Assembly (NCBI RefSeq): GCF_022605725.1
Contig: NC_065547.1
Coordinates: 20,997,167-21,061,166, forward strand
Direction of reading: 5' to 3'
DNA: 64,000 nt
Source: Anthonomus grandis grandis
Taxonomy: Eukaryota > Arthropoda > Insecta > Coleoptera > Curculionidae
The position numbers were made by a program, and so were the translations under genes. Below, in pieces: positions 33,318 to 48,300 of the stretch (its first letter is position 1; every line of letters begins with the position of its first letter). The notes below the pieces were generated by a model, which did no database searches, was not told the DNA's origin, and worked only from the letters and a program-made list of their open reading frames with translations.

Positions 33318-36300
33318 CTAAAAGAGAATTTTATAATTAACCATAACATTTAAAAGTTAATTTTTAAAGTAATATGTAGTAATTGTTAATCTTATTGGAA
33401 GGTTCGGTATAACTGTTACACTCTTGTTATGTTATCATTAAACATAAATGACAAAAATTTCCTATAGATATTTTCCCCAAATTTTCTTTTTTCCCCAAAT
33501 TTTGATGTGAAGTTATTAAAACAAAGTTGCTTCCCTTTTGAGATACAGGGTGTTAATTGTGCAATTTCTGGGAACCACACCGGCCTATTTCCTTAAGCGT
33601 TGTCAACAAGTATACATGAGTTATATAGTCAAAAACGCCCAGTATAAACACTTATTCATCAGTCACCTCTATTTTGCTAGATCAGCCTATAGCTTTATAT
33701 ATTATAATTATATGTAATCGAAGTTTTAAGCTCATTCTTTATACCTGTAATCTAAATACATCATGTCACTCTGTATTTTTAGTTATAATAAAAAATTTAA
33801 AAAAATAAGAATTCCACCACAAAATATATAATTGGCGCAGTCGGTAGGATTGTGTCCGTTGATAAGTGCTTTCCACCGTGGACAAGAAACCCTTCAACGT
33901 GGAGTCTCAACCCCTTCAGACACAGTCCAAATAGAAGAACCGTGTGGTCTTGACGTGGTGTACGGGAACAGTAATAGAAGAATCGAGAAAGGTAAGTGCC
34001 ACTTCCTTTTTGCCCTTATTTCACCCTCTGTTTAAGGTTTTAATAAGGATAATTTATTAAGTTCTTACATATTGAATGTAAATTGATTAGTATTTGTATA
34101 GCACAAATAACTATTTTTGCTGCGAATTGGTCGCATTAATTTTAAGATATATCAAATTTAATTAAGTCATTTAAAAATTGTAAAATGACAACCCAAGTAG
34201 CCTTAGAAAAACCCAAAGTAAACTTGCATTTATTTAAATTAAAATTAGATAACATTAAACCATATGATGGTGATGCTAATACCCTAAACAAATTTATTTC
34301 CAGATGTGATAGTGTTTATAATAGTTATAGTCCTTTAAATGACGATGAATTAATGAAACACATCTTTTGAATCTTTTCAAGAAAAATTAATTGGTAGAGC
34401 TGAAGTTTTAGTAGGCAATTGAACAGAAATATTAGCCTGGGAAGATTTAAAAACCTCTTTAATACAATGCTTCTCAGAGAGACGCGATCTTGACTGTTTA
34501 ATCCAAGAATTAACCAGAGCAAGATCTTTCAAAAATGAAAATTTAATTAATTTTGGTAACCGTTTACAACTTCTAAGAAGCAGTGTTGCTCGAAGAATTA
34601 GTAACGATTTTACAACATCAGTTCAAGAAAGGACCTATCAAATTAAACTTCATGATAAAACATCATTAAATACTTTTATTGCTGGTTGTACCGGAAACCT
34701 TAGAAATTATATGCATTTAAAGAAACCAGACTCTTTAGAAGATGCAATGGCGTATGTAATCGAATTCGAAAATTTTGAAAGATTATATGGCAATAGTAAT
34801 ATTAATAATACTAACAATCTTTTTAATAAAAATAAAAATTTCATTGTTGATAGACCATATTATAATAATAATCAACCATTTTATAGTAATCAGAATCATT
34901 ATCCAAACAATAATAATTTTAATAATAATAATTTTAATCCAAATTTCCAAAATAAACAATTCTCACCAAATACACAATGGCCTTGTCAACTATTGATATT
35001 AGACCTAAAACTCTACCACTTCAAAGATTACCTACTAACGAACAAGTTTTTGTTAAACCAAAAAATGTGTTCAGACCCAATCAAATTCCAATTCGTCGAT
35101 TACCAAAACCAATACCCATGTCGACAACATCTAGAAACCGAACAATTCAAAGTTCAAAGTATAATTCCAGAAATTTAAAAATCATTTCACACAATATCTA
35201 AAATCAGCAAAAACCTCACTATATTGTAGAAGTTTATAATCAAGATTATGATGAAAATGATAATTTACCTGAGTATTTCTAAAATTTTCAAGAAGAAGAA
35301 TGTTATAATAATTATGATTAATATACTGATAATTATCACGTCATTTATCAAGATAACGAAGATTTTCAAAACATAAATATGAATAATTCTAAAGCAGAAA
35401 ATTTTATAAAAGAAGCCTCTCAAGACAAATCAAGCTGACTGAAATAAATATTTTATTAAACAATTCTCTTCCATATGTTAAAATTCATTATTTTAATATA
35501 AAACTTCTTATTGATACATGTAGTAATAAATCAATTTTAAAACCATCAATTACTGAAACTTTCTTTCCTCATTGTATATATAATAGTAAAAATACTATTA
35601 AAACAGCCTAAGGTAGGCTAAGGCCCAAGGTAGCCAAGAAACTCAATTCCAAGCTACAATACCAATTTTTAAAGAATATGGTATACATAATGAAATAGAT
35701 TTTATTTTATTTGATTTTCACGATTTTTATGACGGTATTATTGGACTTTCAGATTTACTAAAATTAAATTTAAATATTGACCTTATTAATCAAGTTTTAA
35801 TAAACCATTCAATGAATATTCCATTTTATTATCGCCAAATAGAAGACGTCAGTTTTTCCTTATCAGTCAACTCACATGAAAAACTTATAAAGAAAATACC
35901 AGTCAGTATTTCTGAAGGTGAAATTTTAATCAAACCTAGAAAAATAAATGGGCTCTTTATTCCATACATATTATCTGTTTCTAACAATGGTTTTGCCTTA
36001 GTTGAAATTGAAAACCCAACAGATAAGACAATAAACGTTTTGTTTACGGAACCCTTAACAGTGGAACCATTTAATAATAATTATTATGAAATGTTCTCCT
36101 TAGATAATATAATTGATAACTCAAACTCTAAAATCATTAAAGAAAATAAAAAATACAACATAAAAGATTTTATTCGAACTGATCATATGAACTCAGAAGA
36201 ACGGGAACAAATTTTAAAACTATGTCAAGAATTTTCGAATATTTTCTATAAACCAGGAGATAAATTAACATTTACACCTCATGTTAAACATGAAATAAAA

Positions 36301-39300
36301 ACGACAGATGAGATACCTGTATGTACAGGGTGGGCCAATTTAGACGTTTTCTTATGGGAAGTCATGTCCCTGTTAGAGATAAAAACATTTTGACCTCCAT
36401 TCTCCGGGCTCAAATTTTAAAAGAAGTTTATTGAAGCAAATGAAATTTTGCTATGGTAAACAGTTTGGCCGCTAGAGGGCGTTTCTGAAATTTGGAACAT
36501 TTTCGTTTTTCGGCTATGGCTGCTGTGTTTTTAAAGATAAATGATTTCTGTAAAGACTTTCTTATAGCACTTTTAAGCGCTTAACATGCTCATGATATTT
36601 AAATTTATACAGGGTGCTTCATTATTAATTTCTTTTTTTTTTTTTTTAATGGAATGCATATTATTTTTTTGCATTTTCTTGTAGCCCTTAAAATTCCCTT
36701 TTCAAATATATATAACACTTATAATCTAAATTCATTAGTTTAGGAGATATAAATAGATTTCTTAAGTATCAATAAATTATAATGCCGTGCCATTTAAAAC
36801 GCCTAAAAAACAGAGTAGGCGGGTGACACAATTGCGGGTGAAACAATTGCGTAAAGGGTTGAGTAGGCGGTTGTCAAACTGCTTTGAGTAATACGTCATT
36901 TTGACATAAACAAGCTTATTTTCATAATCTATTTTACTTTGTATTTCTTTTATGTGATAATCACAATGTATCAAAACTATGAAAAATTCAATATGATTAA
37001 ATGTTTTATTGAATGTAATAAAAATGCAAGAGAGGCCTGTAATTTATATCAACGACGATATCCAGAACGGGGGCAGCCACATAGTACGCTGTTTGAGAAA
37101 TTAAAAAGAAACCTTATTAATTTTGGTTCTTTTGCTAAACCGCGAAGAAATGCTAATAATAATATAAATGACGATCAAGAACTATTGGATATAACAGTTT
37201 TGGGCGCAATTGAAAATAACTCTAATCTATCCACCCGGAAATTGGAAGTAGAACCTGGTGTGCCAAGGACCTCTGCAAGAGTCGTGCTCGATCTGCGGAT
37301 CGTGATAGAAGATTGTAATTCTGTCGGTGGTATTTGCAAAAGTGTGGTCAAGATACAACATTTGGCTACAATTGTATTTGGACGGATGAAGCATCGATTA
37401 GTAGTGCAGGCATTTTTAATAGGTATAATAGGTATACCTGGGCTCGAGCAAATCCTCACGCAACGGTGGCTGTAAGAAATCAAGGCCGTTACAGTTTTAG
37501 TGTATGGGTAGGCATATTTCGTGGTAGATTTATTGGTCCCTATATTTATGATGGACAGTTAAATTCAGAGCGATATTTACAAATTCTGCAAACGCAAGTT
37601 GAGCGCTTCCTAGAGGAATTGCCTCTAGCCCAGCAGAGGCATCCTATATTTTTCCAGCAGGATGGTGCGCCACCGCACAATTCTAGAGTGGTCAGTAATT
37701 ATTTAAATGAGCAGTTTGGTGAGCAGTGGATAGGAAATCAAGGTCCAATACGTTGGCCGCCTAGATCCCCTGACTTAACACCCTTAGATTTTTATCTTTG
37801 GGGAAGAATAAAAGACTTGGTATACCAACAGCCAATTACTTCAAGAGTAATGTTGGAAGAAGCTTTACATAATGCATTTGCAACAATAACAAATATTGAA
37901 TTAAGAAACGCTGTTGATAATGTTGAAAAACGTAGCCGCTGGTGCATTGATCAGGAAGGAGCTCAGTTTGAACACTTGTTATAAGTACGTAATATATAGA
38001 GTTGCAGTTTTAGTTAAAATATCAATAAAAAAATAAAATCTGGTTTTTACTTTTTGTTTGTTAGTTCATATTCTAAGTTTAAAATAAATAAATAAATAAA
38101 TACTTTTTTTTTTATTTTTTTACAGTATTATTTTGTTTTTATAACTGTATTTGTCCATTAATATAATTAATATTTAATAAAACAGGAGCTATTGTTTAAT
38201 TTACTTTTGATTTTTAAAAGCGCTTACTGAAGTATCACAAATAAAAAATACAGAACCTATAACGTCCTTTTTTAATCTTTGAGTGTCTTAAATAACTGCA
38301 CTTATTTTTAATAAGGACGTTGACATCGCAGGCCCTTAAATTCTCATTATATTTGATAAAACATCTAATCATATGGAATTTTTTGAAAAATTGATACGTT
38401 TTTGGATTCTAATATCAAAATATAAATACCCAAGAAAACATAGATTATAAAAACAAGTTTGTTTATGTAAATATTAAGCTTCACTTATAACACGCCTACT
38501 CTTCCGTTTACGCGATTAAAATGGCGGGTCATTACCTACGTGTTTTTAATATTTAAGAAATTTATTTATATATCGTAAACTATTAAATTTAGATTATTAG
38601 TGTTATATATATTTGAAAAGGGAATTTTAAGGGCTACAAGAAAATGCAAAAAAATAATATGCATTCCATTTAAAAAAAAAAAAAAATAAAAAAAAATAAT
38701 AATGAAGCACCCTGTATAAATTTAAATATCATGAGCATGTTAAGCGCTTAAAAGTGCTATAAGAAAGTCTTTACAGAAATCATTTATCTTTAAAAACACA
38801 CCAGCCATAGCCGAAAAACGAAAATGACCAAATTTCAGAAACGCCCTCTAGCGGCCAAACTGTTTGCCATAGCAAAATTTCATTTGCTTCAATAAACTTC
38901 TTTTAAAATTTGAGCCCGGAGAATGGAGGTCAAAATTTTTTTATCTCTAACAGGGACATGACTTCCCATAAGAAAACGTCTAAATTGGCCCACCCTGTAC
39001 ATACCAAATCATATAGATATCCACATATTCATAAACAGGAAGTACAGAAGCAAATTGCCGAAATGCTAGAAAAAGGAATTATAGGTCCATCAACAAGTCC
39101 TTGGAGCTCTCCAATATGGATAGTACCCAAAAAATTAGATGCGTTTAATCAACAGAAATGGAGACTAGTCATTGATTATAGAAAAATCAATGATAAAACT
39201 ATTGACTATAAATACTATATTGACTATATATACCCAATATAAATGATATTCTGGATAAATTAGGAAGATCTCAATATTTTACGACATTGGATCTTGCAAG

Positions 39301-42300
39301 CAGATTCCACCAAATAGAAATGTATTAGATCAAAGAATCAAAAGAACAAAAGAATCAATACCCAAGACAGCGTTTACAGTAGAAAACGGTCATTTTGAAT
39401 ACATAAGGATGCCATTCGGATTGAAGAATGCACCCGCCACCTTTCAACGTGCAATGGATGAAATTTTAAAAGATTTACGAAAAATATGCATGATTTATAT
39501 TGATGATTTAATTATGTTTAGTACAAGCTTACAATAACACATCCAAAATTTAAAACTCGTATTTAAGAAACTAAGAGATGCTCATCTAAAAATTCAACTT
39601 TATAAAAGTTAATTTTTAAGAAAAGAAGTTGACTTTTTAGGACATGTAGTAACACCTGAGGGAATCAAACCGAAGCCTAAGAAAATCGATGCAATCCAAA
39701 AATTTCCAATTCCTAAAACTCAAAAACAAATAAAATCTTTTTTAGGAATTTTAGGTTATTATAGGAAATTCATTAAGGATTTTGCTAAATTAACCAAGCC
39801 AATGACAAATTGCTTAAAGAAAAATGAACGAGTTATTCATACTAAAGAATTTTTAAATTGTTTTCAAACTTGTCAAAATATTTTGACATCTGAACCAGTC
39901 CGAGCTTACCCAAATTTTGAAAAACCATTTGAACTCATAACAGATGCCTCATATTTTGCTATTGGAGCTATTTTGTCACAAGAAGGTCACTTAAACCCCG
40001 CAGAAATCAACTATTCAACAATTGAAAAAGAATTGCTTGCAGTAGTTTGGGGATGTAAATACTTTAGACCCTATTTGTTTGGTAATAAGTTCACAGTAAT
40101 AACTGATCATAAGCCTATTCAATGGATATTTTCGATAAAAGAACCAAATAGTCGCTTAGTACGGTGGCGTCTTAAATTGGAAGAGTTTGATTATTTTATA
40201 AAATATAAGAAAGGAAAATCAAATACTGCTGCTGACTTTCTTTCAAGAAATCCAGTAGATTCAAATGCATTAGAAACTGCTTCAACAGACAGTAATTATG
40301 GTGATGTAGATGAAATAATTAATGAATTACTTCAACATCCAGAAGAACTTCCTGATTTAGATCAAGAAACTATAAATGAACTTTTTGATGAACAAAAACG
40401 AAAAATATAATATCTGATATAATTATTCCAAAAAGAAATATTGAACAACAAATACAGAAATCGGATGATCTTGAAACAGTTCATACTTCGCTAGAAAACC
40501 CGATTTTTAATCTACCGATTACTGAAAGAGCAATTAATACATATAAAAGACAAATAATTATTACAGTAGGAGATGCAAATAATTTAATATGCCGCTTGGA
40601 ACAAGTTTTCCAAAATACTAGATTTTGTGTAACATTCCCAAAATTAAACCCAGTAGAGAACATTATAAAATTCGTAAAAGAATATATTAATTCAAAAAAA
40701 AAATTTATGCTTTATTCTTTAGAGATGAGAAATTTAGTAAACTCTTCACAGTAAGTTTACTAAATTATTTTGTCAATACAGCATATAAATTTGTACAATG
40801 TTCAACAATGCTACAAGATATTGAAACAGTGGATGAACAAAAGATGAAACTCACATTATATCATACCACTAAAACTTGCCATAGGCATAACTGAATTGAA
40901 AAAAGCCCTTTGTCATAGATTCTTTTGGCCCAATATGTTATCTGATATAGAAAGATACGTTAGTACATGTGACGTATGTCAGAAAAATAAATACGAAAGA
41001 AATCCTCCCATAATAAAATTTATTTTAACGCCAACCACATCAAAACCATTTGAACAAATTCATAAGATAATGAATTATTCAAAAATTTATAATAAAAAGC
41101 TTTCTTACTATAATTGATGCTTTTTCTCGATATGCACAAGCTTATCCTTTGATTAGTGTTACAGGAACAATAATAATAGAAAATTTATTAAGTTTTGTTT
41201 CACATCATGGAATACCCTTAAAAATACCATGTGATAAAGGCACTGAATTTAAAACTCTAATTCTCCAGTGGAACGTTTACATTCAACATTAATAGAACAT
41301 TATCGTTGCCTTAAAGATACAAACAAATTAATAAAACGAGCTTTATTAGGATATAATAATTCCATTCATAATGTTACAAAATTCACTCCGTTTGAAATAA
41401 TTAAAGGACATATAAATAACACTAACCCTTTTGATTTTAATGATCATATAATAATCTCAGACTATATACAAAATCATAAGGAAAATTGCAAAAAGATCTA
41501 TGCTAAAATATCTGAATCAAATCAAAAAATTAAGAAAAATATTATAGACAAAAAAAATTAAAAACGTGAACAACCCCCTGAATGTGAAATCAATCACCGA
41601 CTTATATTAAAACCAAATTTCGAAGTAAAGCATTACCCAAATTTTAAAAAACAGAATTAAATGATCAAACATCAATAAAATTATTAACAAAAAAGGGAGT
41701 ATACCATATAGCATCTGCAAGGAGACCTAAAATTAAAGGAAATATTCCTTTACAGGAAAATGGCCCCAATGAAGACAACTCTGATGTGGGCCATTCTACT
41801 TCCTATAATCAAGAGTAAAGATGCCCAACTCACAAGTATTAAAAATCCTATACTACCGATTAAATTAGGAAATGTTAGGATCATATATAACAAACATATA
41901 TTTTTACTTTACGTAGATTTAGATATCAAACAAAAACAAGTAGAAAAACTAATTAACTCATATAACGTTTTAAACTCTAAGATTTTAATAAATAATGCTA
42001 CTAACAAATATATATTATCTAATCAAGGTCTAGCAGAAGGTTTATTTCCTAGAACAGAATATTTAATTAATATAATTAAAAATAAAATAAATAATCTTAA
42101 ACCTCATCAAAGAGTTAAAAGCGGTCTTTTAAATATTGTAGGACGAGCACAAAAATAGCTTTTTGGAACTTTAGATTCAGAAGACGGTAAAAGATTTGAT
42201 AAAGCTATAATTAATTTACAACAAAATCAGAAAAATATTATTCAAGATTTAAGTATACAAATTTCACTATCAAAACATATTATTGAGCATTTTAATAAAA

Positions 42301-45300
42301 GTATTTCTATAATTTAATCTAATCAAAAACAACTTCAAAAAGTGCTTGAAGGGTTGCTTTCACAAATTAATTTAGATTGTCAAAATTTAATCACATTCTT
42401 TGACAACTTAGAAGAAGCTATATTATTTGCCAAATTAAATTCACTTCATAATTCTATTATTTCAGTATCTGATCTAAATGAAACTTTAAATTATTTAAAA
42501 CCAATTTACGATGATAGTGCTATACCAAAATTTAAAAATATTCCTTCTTATTATCAGTTTATTGGAACTCAAGTTTTATTTTCAAAGAATAGTATAATAT
42601 TTTCAATACAAATGCCTTTATTGAAACCTGAAGAATATACTTTCTATCATATTTACCCTACTCTTCAAAACCATAGCCTTATTATTCCTAAATACCCTTA
42701 TGTGGCAGAAACCAAAAGCCGTTTCCAATATGAAAAGGATTAAAAATATATATAAAGGATAAAATCCTGGTCATTCCAGAACAAGCAGTCCAAATCTTTA
42801 TAAAATGTGACTCAGAGAAATATTTATCAATATATACACCAACTTTAATAACAATTCCACACCAGTGCGAAATTTCCATCGGATCAAGAAAATTTACCAA
42901 TAATATAAGAATAAAACATTGAAAACCGTTGATTCTTCGAGAACTTAAAGTAAATTCTAACATTCTACCGCAACATCAACCAAAAATCAACATAAGTTCC
43001 ATCGACTTTAATGAAGTATACCGATTAAAGGATCTTGCTAGCCAATTTAATCCAATAAATGAAGTTTACCCAGACAATTCAACAAATTTCATGATAATGT
43101 TCATAATAACTATTATAATTTACATCATTATCATGATTCTACTACTATTCTACAAATCCAAGATGCCATACTTATTAAAACTCCGAAGCAATAAGAAGAT
43201 GACATCCATTGAAACTACCCCTTCTGGAGAAGAACTTTAAGACCTAAAGCAAACCAGCCACTCCGTTATGTTTGCTTCTTAAGGACGGAGGAGTTATATA
43301 GTCAAAAACGCCCAGTATATATCAAAAATGTAAACTTCACAAAAAAAGGGTCGATCCAGGAATTATCTATTTTGTGGTAGAATTCTTATTTTTAAAAATT
43401 TGTATTATAATTAAAAATACAGAGTGACATGATTTATTTAGACTACAGGTATAAAGAATGAACTTAAAACTACGATTACATATATTTATAATATATAAAA
43501 GCTGATCTAGCAAAATAAAGGATACTGATCAATAAGTGTAAAGTCCAGTGCAACGATATATTAGAATGGTCACCCGTCAAAACACCAGCATTTTACTTCT
43601 CAAACAATGCAAATAGAAGGTGGATGACATTGTTTAACAGGTGGAATGCTGGTGTTTTGACGGGTGACCATTCTAATATATCGTTGCACTGGACTTTACA
43701 CTTATTGATCAGTCACCTTTATTTTGCTAGATCAGCTTTTATATATTATAAATATATGTAATCGTAGTTTTAAGCTCTCATTCTTTATACCTGTAGTCTA
43801 AATACATCATGTCACTCTGTATTTTTAAATATAATAAAAATTTAAAAAAATAAGAATTCCACCACAAAATATATAATTCCTGGCTCGACCCTTTTTTTGT
43901 GAAGTTTACATTTTTGATCTTACGCGGCTAATGAAATGTTACAGAAAGGTATTTAAGAAGATTTTTGAGGTGGTCTAATCGTGGCTAATTGTTTGGCTTA
44001 AGGTTTTTCCGGCGAGAACTTAGAAAAGAAAATCTTACATGAGAATAGGCTGAAAATTGATATTTTATTCGTTTCCACTTACACCTCATATTTTTTTACG
44101 TTGTGTGGCTTGTAATTGACTACTCTCATTTGCTGTTCAGACTGGCTTATATCTTCGTCAGAACTTTCAAATGAAAACCAGATATACGCCAGCTAAAGAT
44201 TTAAATTTAAGTGTTTAATTATGCCAAATTCGCCTCCAAAACCACTTTACGTCTTATTAAATTTAAAGATAACCAGATTTAATATCTACGAATAAAATAA
44301 GAGGTGTGTGCGGAATATATCAATAAGGAATGAAATAAGCAATGAAAATACTGATCGTAGCAAATTACGTACATAGTATGTTAAAAAAATGCTATAGTTG
44401 AAGTTACTCTATTGCTATCCGGGTATTGTTCCGCTAGTTTGCAAAGTATGCTGAATTACGATAAGCCGAATTATGTGTGGAATTATTTTTGTCCAAAGAT
44501 TTTTATTGGGGACTCAGCGAACTAAAACTAGCAAACCTGTCGTAACTGTCTGTCGTAAACCATGTTAGATAAAGATATTCTTCAAATGAAATTAGTAAGA
44601 ATAAAAAATAATATTTTATCCTTAAAAATAGTCAAATTAAAAAAATAGATGATCAAAATACCAAACAATATCTGTTGTAGAGCTTCCCTAGAATGCTCTG
44701 CAACATTTCTGTTATGATATTTAGTATTTCACGGACCTTGGCACGAAGTTGATCTAAATTAGGGACATGTGAGATATACCCAGACGAAAAAAATCATTTG
44801 GAGATAAATCTTTATTGGAGATAAAGATCTAGGAGGCCATTCATACGTGCCCTTTGTGGTAAGAATGCGACCGGTGAAGGTAGCTTGTAAAAAGTTGCCT
44901 GCCATTTTTGCAGTATGAGCAGGATAAAGGATGATTTGAACCAAATTCAAGTTAATACTTGTCCGTGCCGAGGAGTAGGAATAAAGTAAAGTAAGTTTCA
45001 TGAATAAAATGTTCTCTGTTCTCTATGAATGTTTCATCCCTGTTCTCATGGTTCCATCTTTTCTTCACAAAATACGATCCGCTTTGATTTACCCTCTAAA
45101 AATATTTCTTGGGCTGTTTGCACTTATAAGATTTAAATTTATTAGGCTTAAATATTCCCAACTGTTGGGGAATGAATATCAAATCGTCGTTTATGTTAAA
45201 AAAAAAATTATACGAAAAGTTATCTCCGGCGAACCTACAAATAGCTATTTCACAAATTTCCTTTTCATCCTCTTATTGTCGAATAGGTTCTTAGATGTCT

Positions 45301-48300
45301 ATATGGGCACATTTATAACAATTTTTCCAATTTTTCATTCACATTTATTCCAACTTTTCATTCAATATATAATTTTCTTAATCCCTTACATCATATTTTT
45401 TTAATATGTTGTATTTTGTAACAGGTAAAAAATGTACTCTTTAAAAGTTTCGTTTATTTGCTAACAAATAATATATATTTTGAGAGTAATCAACAAATTT
45501 TTCAGAATACAAAAACAGTCCTGACAAAAAAGGTAATGAAAAAAAAGCAACTTGACGACGTAAAATACCTCTATGCTTACAATGCACGGATCCGATGTTG
45601 CCACTTTGTGTTGTTTTTCGAGATATTTTTTCATATCTGTGCGCCATTATTTTTTACCAAACAACTTCAATTTTTAAAGATTTGCAACCATCTGAAATCG
45701 ATTTAGATATTTATTATTAATTAGAAAACAAAGTTTTATTCAAATCCTTTGGAAGTTTAGAACTTATAGCACAGATGTAAATAGCTCCACACCAGATAAA
45801 TATTCCAATGTTAAATTTGCGGACCCTAAAAGGGTGCTGGCCTGAGTGAGCTCTAGCATCCCAAGCCAAAATTATTAGTCTATGTTGCCAAATTGAGCAT
45901 CCCGGTTCGTTGCGTGCCTTTGCGTTACGGCGAGTAATAAAGCATTTTGGATCTTGGGTATTTAGTTAAATTTATAAATTTAGTGTGTCCTGTTTGGGGT
46001 ATTGACCAAAAGGTTTTTTTACATTTAATGAAGTTTACATTGATACTTGATGAAAGAAACCGCAAAATAAATTATTGATAGAGGGAGCTATAGATACATA
46101 CTTAATGTATATGTATGTCAATTAAATTTATATTTCAGTTAAAAGCAGTACTATAATAAGTCCTATAGTTATAATAACAGAATAGTTAAAGCACCTTAAT
46201 TATATTTTTGTTTCTAAAATGTATATCAATGTAGACATTTTAAATAATAATTATAGAATTGTAATTATACAATAAGCATGATCAGGGAAGTACTCAAAAT
46301 CCGAAATTAGATATTAGGTTTTTCCCGCGCTCACATAACCTGGATATTAAATTCGGGTAAGTAAAATTATAAGTAAAAGTACAAGTTAGCTTCTTATGCT
46401 CTTAATATTTAAACAAATATCTTTTCCAATTCCTAAAAAACAATTATTTGTTTCTTTTGTATTTTGTTTCTATGTGCACGTGCACTTTTTAAAAAATCAA
46501 AAACTTTAAAGGAAAAATGTACTTATTTGTTGCTATATTTATGACCAATACTGCACTCAATTTGCAGTTTACCCTTTATATATTGTAACAAAGCAGAAGC
46601 CCGAATCAAGGCTGAAAACTTTGAACAAAATTTTTTAGATTATTTCTTAATTTCTATCACAGCTAAACTCATTATAAAAACGTATTTAAGTAGATTTCAC
46701 TATTGTTTTATTTGTCCGTCTATGCTTTATTAACTATTAAGTTTTTTTTAAATATTTTAGGAAACGCTAAGTTGGCTGGATTTCCAGTTGAAAGCTTACG
46801 TGGTAAATACATTTGTAGAAACCATTTCAACAAAGAAGACTTCCGGACAGAAAACCAAAAATATCTGAATAGTAATGCAGTTCCTCAAAACTATACTGCT
46901 TTCTTTAGCAGCCCTTTTGCTTCAGACAGCGAGAAAACTTTAAACGTGAAAACTCCAAAAAGAAAATATACTGCAGATGAAAACAATTCAGCTTTAGTTA
47001 GTCTTACCCACTTATCTCTTCTAAGAAACACCTCAAATTTGAACATGAAAATACATCCTATAAATTTATTAACAACTTAGTAGAACTACCGGATACTGTT
47101 ACACCAAGAAAATTAAAACTAAACAAAAGTAAGATTTTTAACATATAAAAATAAAACTTAAAAAAAAACATCTAGATTGCACAAAAAAAATTAAAAATCT
47201 AAACTAGCTACCTTTACAAAAAAACGCGTTGTGCTTCCGGCTGTATCTACAATTCGTAAATGGATTGCACAAAATAACTTTAAAACTGGAATTGACGATA
47301 AAATTTTTAATTTTTTAAAGCATAAGTCTGCTGCAATGACAAAAAAAGAAGAAAAAAAAAGTTTAATCGCGTTCGATGAAATAAGCCTTAAAGAAAACTT
47401 TAAATTTAATATAAAACTCGACTTAATAGAAGCATTTCAAAACAAAAAAGCCAACTTCTTCATTAAGGGTATATATTCATCTTTAAAATATCCATTGACC
47501 TACGTTTTTTCACATAATTATAATAAAACACAAAAATTATAATCAAATAAATTTTAAACACTCTTTATTCAGTCGAGTTTTCGCCTCTTGCTGTGGTTTG
47601 CGATCAGGACATCAATAATAGGGACGCTATGAAATTATTAGGCGTTACGAAAGATACACCTTACTTTTAGTGTGAAGGCAGAAAAATATTTTCAATTTAC
47701 GATGTACGTCATCTTTTTAAAAGTATTCGGAATAATATGCTATCAAGGACATTTGAATTATTTAATAAAAAATTAGTTTTGATATAATTAAGAAAACTTA
47801 TGAAATTGATAGAGCATCTCTAGAGTTCTGCCAAAAGTGACTGACAAGCATATTAATCCAAATAAATTTGAAAAGATGTCCTGCAAATTATCGAACACCC
47901 ATATTACAAATTTTAATTACAAATTTTTTCAAACACAATTGCTGCAGCTGTTAAACGCAATTAAATCTTTATATTAGTATCAAAAGAAAGAAAATAATCA
48001 ATTTTTACTGACTAATAGATTAAATCAAGATTTTTTAGAAGACTTTTTCTATGGCGCGACAGCGTGGTGGTTGGAATCTCAATCCAACAGCTAGATCTTT
48101 TTGGCTGTTTTTTAGAATTAAAAGTACAACAGACTTACTTATGCCGTCGAACATTTCAAATTCCGAGATAAATACAGATAAGCAGCTTATATTGTCCGAT
48201 CCGACTAAACAAACCATAACTATAATATCCACTAATAGTTTAGATGATAACAATGAAAACTCCGAAAGGAACGTCGAAATTAGAACTTCAGAACTAGAAC

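Larger units (their letters stand above)
36326..38997. mobile_element. Fold-back MITE (split by a second transposon) inserted in errantivirus pol
   Basis: Outer termini CAGGGTGGGCCAATTTAGACG (36326) and its complement (ending 38997) begin arms of about 284 bp (36326-36609 and 38715-38997) that are near-perfect inverted repeats. TA lies outside each end. Without the inner element the arms would meet at TTTAAATTTATAAATTTAAA-type sequence, so the outer element was a near-complete palindrome of about 570 bp. It interrupts errantivirus pol exactly between two homologous coding halves. Confidence 0.8.
33619..43877 (+). mobile_element. Endogenous errantivirus (Gypsy/17.6-like, with env), degenerate
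   Basis: Plus-strand insect errantivirus: LTR, serine-tRNA-type PBS, gag, pol (protease, RT, RNase H, integrase), env-like ORF, polypurine tract and 3' LTR. All genes carry stops or frameshifts. pol is split by a 2.7-kb DNA-transposon complex (36326-38997), and the 3' LTR is disrupted by a palindrome. It lies antisense to the serine protease gene, inside its last intron. Confidence 0.88.

Noticed and set aside
45000..45404. Plus-strand ORF with apparent membrane segments
   Set aside because: AT-rich DNA gives Phe/Ile/Leu-rich frames by chance; no start context, neighbours or motif.
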